Positions 61,494 through 64,000 of a stretch of DNA of 64,000 bases are shown piece by piece. The DNA lies in contig CAVPXC010000001.1 in the NCBI GenBank assembly GCA_963709505.1, forward strand, positions 62,001 through 126,000, read 5' to 3'. The translations under genes and the position numbers were made by a program. The stretch comes from CAVPXC01 sp963709505. Its GTDB lineage: Bacteria; Chloroflexota; Anaerolineae; JAAEKA01. The notes beneath the pieces were generated by a model. It had not been told where the DNA came from. It was given only the letters and a program-made list of their open reading frames with translations, and did no database searches. Position 1 is the first letter of the stretch, and every line of letters starts with the position of its first letter.

Positions 61494-62176
61494 GAGCAAG
61501 GTGCGCGTGCTGGTTGTCGACGACGAGCGGCCCATCCGGCGTTTTCTCCGGACGTCGCTGGAAGTCCACGGCTATGACATCTTCGAGGCGGCCGATGGGT
61601 TGGACGCGCTGGCAGCCGTAGTGAACCACCGGCCCGATTTGGTAATCCTGGACCTGGGCCTGCCCGAACTGGACGGAGTCGAGGTGACACAGCGGCTGCG
61701 CGAGTGGACGCAGATACCGATCATCGTCTTGTCGGTGCGCGACCAGGAGGCGGACAAAATCGCAGCGCTCGATGCCGGGGCGGACGATTATTTGACCAAG
61801 CCCTTCGGCATCGGCGAACTCCTGGCGCGCATGCGGGTGGCGCTGCGGCGGGTCAGTACACCCGGTGTCGAGCCGGTGTTCACGACAGGTGACTTGACGG
61901 TAGATCTGGGCCGACGCCTGGTGATGGCTGGCGGGCAGGTGGTACAGCTTACACCGACCGAATACGACCTGCTGCGAGTGCTGGTGACGCACGCGGGCAA
62001 AGTCCTGACCCACCACCACCTGATGCGCCAGGTGTGGGGCGGTCGGGTACGACGAGGAGGTGCACATCCTGCGGGTGAATATCAGCAATCTGCGCCGCAA
62101 AATCGAGCCGGACCCGTCCCGTCCCACCTACATCGTCACCGAGCCGGGCGTGGGCTATCGGCTGCGGGCGGAGTAG
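61486..62176 (+). CDS. kdpE: KdpE, response regulator, frameshifted
   Basis: About 229 residues after removing one G at 62045-62047. The receiver domain has LVVDDERPIRRFLRTSLEVH, the phospho-Asp in DLVILDLGLPELDGVEV and Lys in DDYLTKPFG. The OmpR-type winged helix has LTPTEYDLLRVLVTHAGKVL and, after correction, YDEEVHILRVNISNLRRKIE with PTYIVTEPGVGYRLRAE at the end. It activates kdp transcription. The GTG start overlaps the kdpD end by 8 bp. Confidence 0.9.
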
Positions 62177-62181
62177 CTCAG

Positions 62182-62360
62182 CCCGGTGAATGGAATTCAC
62201 CGGCTGAAACTGAGAAGTCGCCTCAGCGACTGCGGAACGGTAATGCCAGTCGCGCGATTCCGCCAGTGCCTGCGGTAGGGTGACGCCAGCCGAGCGATCT
62301 CGCCAGTGCCTGCGGGCATTTCTCAGTTTTAGCCAGGGGATTTCCAATCCCTGGAAACAA
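62182..62360. repeat. Dispersed 150-180-bp element, copy 2 (inverted relative to 42088)
   Basis: GGTGAATGGAATTCACCGG, then CTGAAACTGAGAAGTCGCC, a variable middle and TTTCTCAGTTTTAGCCAGG, then GGGATTTCCAATCCCTGG. The same blocks in reverse order are at 42088-42240. The middle contains an extra duplicated segment (CGCCAGTGCCTGCGG twice). Confidence 0.75.
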
Positions 62361-62369
62361 GGAAACAGG

Positions 62370-63046
62370 ATGACTATGCTTTTACCATTGGGTGTTCTGT
62401 GGGATTTGGACGGCACGCTGGTCGATACAGGCGACTTTCACTTACAAGTCTTGGGCGCTGGCGTTGCCTGAGTTTGGGTATCCGTTCCCTGAGGACAAGT
62501 TCCATCGCTCGTTCGGCATGAACAACACCGGCGTGCTGGAGGTATTCCTGGGCTGGAGACCGGAGCCTGAGCTGGCGACTGCGATCGGCGACCGCAAGGA
62601 GGAGCTTTTCCGAGAGCTTCTGCGGGGCAACGTGCGGACCTTGCCGGGTGTGCGTTTATGGCTGGAGCAGCTGCGCGGCTGGGGAGCGCGGCAAGCCGTG
62701 GCCTCCTCCGCGCCGCATGATAACATCGACGCCATGATGGGTGAGCTGGATATTCTCCCCTACTTCGACGCCGTCGTTTCCGGCTACGAGCTGCCCAGCA
62801 AGCCGCACCCGGCGGTCTTTCTTAAAGCGGCCCGGATCATCGGCGTGGCCCCAGAAGCGTCTGTGGTGATCGAAGATGCGGTACCTGGCGTCCAGGCCGC
62901 CAAGCGCGCCGGCATGCGCTGCATCGCCGTCACGACGACGAATCCGGCCGAAGCGCTGCACGAAGCCGACATCGTCGTCGATCGGTTGAGCGAGTCTGAG
63001 TATCGAGGCATTCAAGGAACTGATGGCGTTGAGCGACGATTTCTAG
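62370..63046 (+). CDS. HAD-superfamily hydrolase (beta-phosphoglucomutase-like), two frameshifts
   Basis: About 224 residues after two corrections, one base at about 62448 (HLQSWALALPEFGYPFPEDK) and one at about 62996 (LSELSIEAFKELMALSDDF). Motif I is LGVLWDLDGTLVDTGDFHLQ, motif II is AVASSAPHDNIDAM, motif III and IV are LPSKPHPAVFLKAARIIGV and VIEDAVPGVQAAKRAGMRCI. It is likely a sugar-phosphate phosphatase or mutase. Neighbouring kdp genes are unrelated. It ends 15 bp before the convergent DUF89 gene. Confidence 0.83.
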
Positions 63047-63061
63047 GCCTTTGCCGCTCGA

Positions 63062-64000
63062 TCAGCGCTCCTTCGGTGTGACGAGGTGGATCACCCCGCG
63101 CTTGCCGTTGATCAACCAAGCCGGATCCTCGGCAGACAGCCGCTCGGCTTGACCCGGCTCCAGCCCAACCATAATCTCCCCCTTCAGAGTCCGTAGCGCC
63201 ACGAAAGGTGCGGGGAAATAGGCCGTGACGTCTTCCATGCGCGTCGTATGCGGCCAGTGACGGTCGTCCAGCAGCCGGCGATAGTTGACGTCGCCTTTGA
63301 CTATGACCAGGGTTGCCTGTGCTAGATCTTCGCGCAGGTGCGCGGGCATGTCGCGGAACATCAGAAAGCCTGTCCAGAAAGGGTTTGTTACTAGCCGCAG
63401 ATGGCCGTTCTCTACGTGAGCCCGGAGTCGCCGCCCAAGAGCTTGCTCGGCCGCGGGTGCAGCCGTAGCCAGCGCGTCGATAGCCAGAGTCGCATCGGCC
63501 GGCATGGCGTCGGAGACGAAGAACGGCTGGCTTTTCAGGTGGAGCGTGATCTGCTGCGCCCAGCCGCGGCCGAGCAGGAAATCGGCCAGTGCCAGGTCGA
63601 AGAGCAGGTCCAGGCCCACGTTGTCGCAGAGGAAGTCGACGCGGGCCACGCCGGCCGATAAGAGCGCTTCCACCGCCAGGGTATCGTCGATCAGTAGGTT
63701 GTGACGTTCGGCCTGCGTCGCCAGTCCGGCCTGGGCCAGCTCGCGCACCGTGAAGTTGCTCAGGTCGGCGCGGTTGCCCCACAGCGCCGAGTGTAACAGC
63801 GCCTCGAAGACCTGTAGCCCGCTCAGATGGTGCGCAGCCGCATCGAGCTGGCTCCAGCCCTCCGCAGAGCGCGTCAGTGACTCGGCCTCCTGTCGCCGCT
63901 TCAGCGAGCCAAACGGGTCCCGTTCGTGCCATAAGCCGGGCTGGAAATAGCGTACCGCCTCGAGCAGCTTCCGGTAAAAGTACACTTCTGCCCAGTACCA
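63062..64000 (-). CDS. DUF89/ARMT1-like metal-dependent phosphatase (partial, N-terminus cut by window end)
   Basis: At least 312 residues, open to the window edge. It matches the DUF89 (damage-control phosphatase/ARMT1) family: metal and substrate residues in VDFLCDNVGLDLLFDLALAD, LVIVKGDVNYRRLLDDRHWP and VALRTLKGEIMVGLEPG. The eukaryotic relatives dephosphorylate damaged sugar phosphates or modify carboxylates; the bacterial substrate is unknown. The N-terminal part seen here is helical (AVRYFQPGLWHERDPFGSLK). It is convergent with the HAD gene. Confidence 0.8.
   Translation of the reverse strand, partial: WYWAEVYFYRKLLEAVRYFQPGLWHERDPFGSLKRRQEAESLTRSAEGWSQLDAAAHHLSGLQVFEALLHSALWGNRADLSNFTVRELAQAGLATQAERHNLLIDDTLAVEALLSAGVARVDFLCDNVGLDLLFDLALADFLLGRGWAQQITLHLKSQPFFVSDAMPADATLAIDALATAAPAAEQALGRRLRAHVENGHLRLVTNPFWTGFLMFRDMPAHLREDLAQATLVIVKGDVNYRRLLDDRHWPHTTRMEDVTAYFPAPFVALRTLKGEIMVGLEPGQAERLSAEDPAWLINGKRGVIHLVTPKER

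Overview
The window is GC-rich bacterial chromosome, most likely from a member of the Chloroflexota (Anaerolineae/Caldilineae type). The lineage is an inference. It rests on sugar-binding lipoproteins with long Pro/Ala/Thr linkers, many UroD-superfamily proteins beside sugar ABC transporters, Uma2 and AAA/DUF4143 proteins, and spacers filled with dispersed palindromes. No rRNA, tRNA or CRISPR array was seen. Many genes are split by single-base frameshifts after which the protein family continues intact in the next frame, so an error-containing assembly is likely. I annotate these as single loci and mark the break.

Layout. 1-2.3 kb: the end of a maltokinase gene, a cupin, and dockerin/DUF1566 remnants. 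2.6-7 kb: an ATP-grasp / alpha-E / transglutaminase trio and a Uma2 protein. 7-14 kb: an FAD oxidoreductase, a YbaK-type deacylase, an ankyrin protein, a lipoprotein, a winged-helix protein, a secreted RNase Sa-type ribonuclease with its barstar, TatA, and a glycerol-1-phosphate dehydrogenase-type enzyme. 14.1-17.6 kb (minus): sugar-phosphate isomerase, lyase and UroD genes. 17.7-20.7 kb: an AAA/DUF4143 ATPase behind a large inverted repeat, and a DUF429 protein fused to a second domain. 20.8-30.2 kb (minus): a catabolic operon headed by a FadR-type regulator, with cupin, 2-oxoacid dehydrogenase E1 alpha and beta, fuconolactonase-like amidohydrolase, Gfo/Idh/MocA, SDR, class III aminotransferase and MetE-like genes.

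31.2-53.2 kb (plus) is the most interesting part. It combines a ribose-type (CUT2) ABC transporter, an FGGY kinase, a DUF4432 epimerase, an L-rhamnose mutarotase, an L-fucose isomerase, a creatininase-family protein and a second, CUT1 ABC transporter with a corrinoid-binding protein and four UroD/MtaA-superfamily domains. One of those UroD domains is fused to a complete LacI-type repressor (38174-40465). The promoters of the CUT2 operon and of the fusion gene share one layout: TTGACA, 17 bp, TATNNT, then a near-identical long palindrome. My reading is a B12-dependent methyl-transfer module tied to 6-deoxyhexose use, possibly for O-methylated fucose or rhamnose, under control of a repressor-enzyme fusion. 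The methyl-sugar substrate is a hypothesis.

53.6-62.2 kb is a Kdp potassium-uptake operon (small ORF, kdpF, A, B, small membrane protein, C, D, E); kdpA to kdpE all need at least one frame correction. The window ends with a HAD phosphatase and a DUF89/ARMT1-like protein cut by the edge.

Repeats are unusually prominent. They include a family of about 32-bp palindromes (13-bp arms, 6-nt loop), one copy of which lies in frame inside the kinase gene; a perfect 84-bp palindrome before fucI; spacers made of short word-like repeats facing their own reverse complement; a 67-bp tandem array; and several dispersed elements of 90-180 bp.
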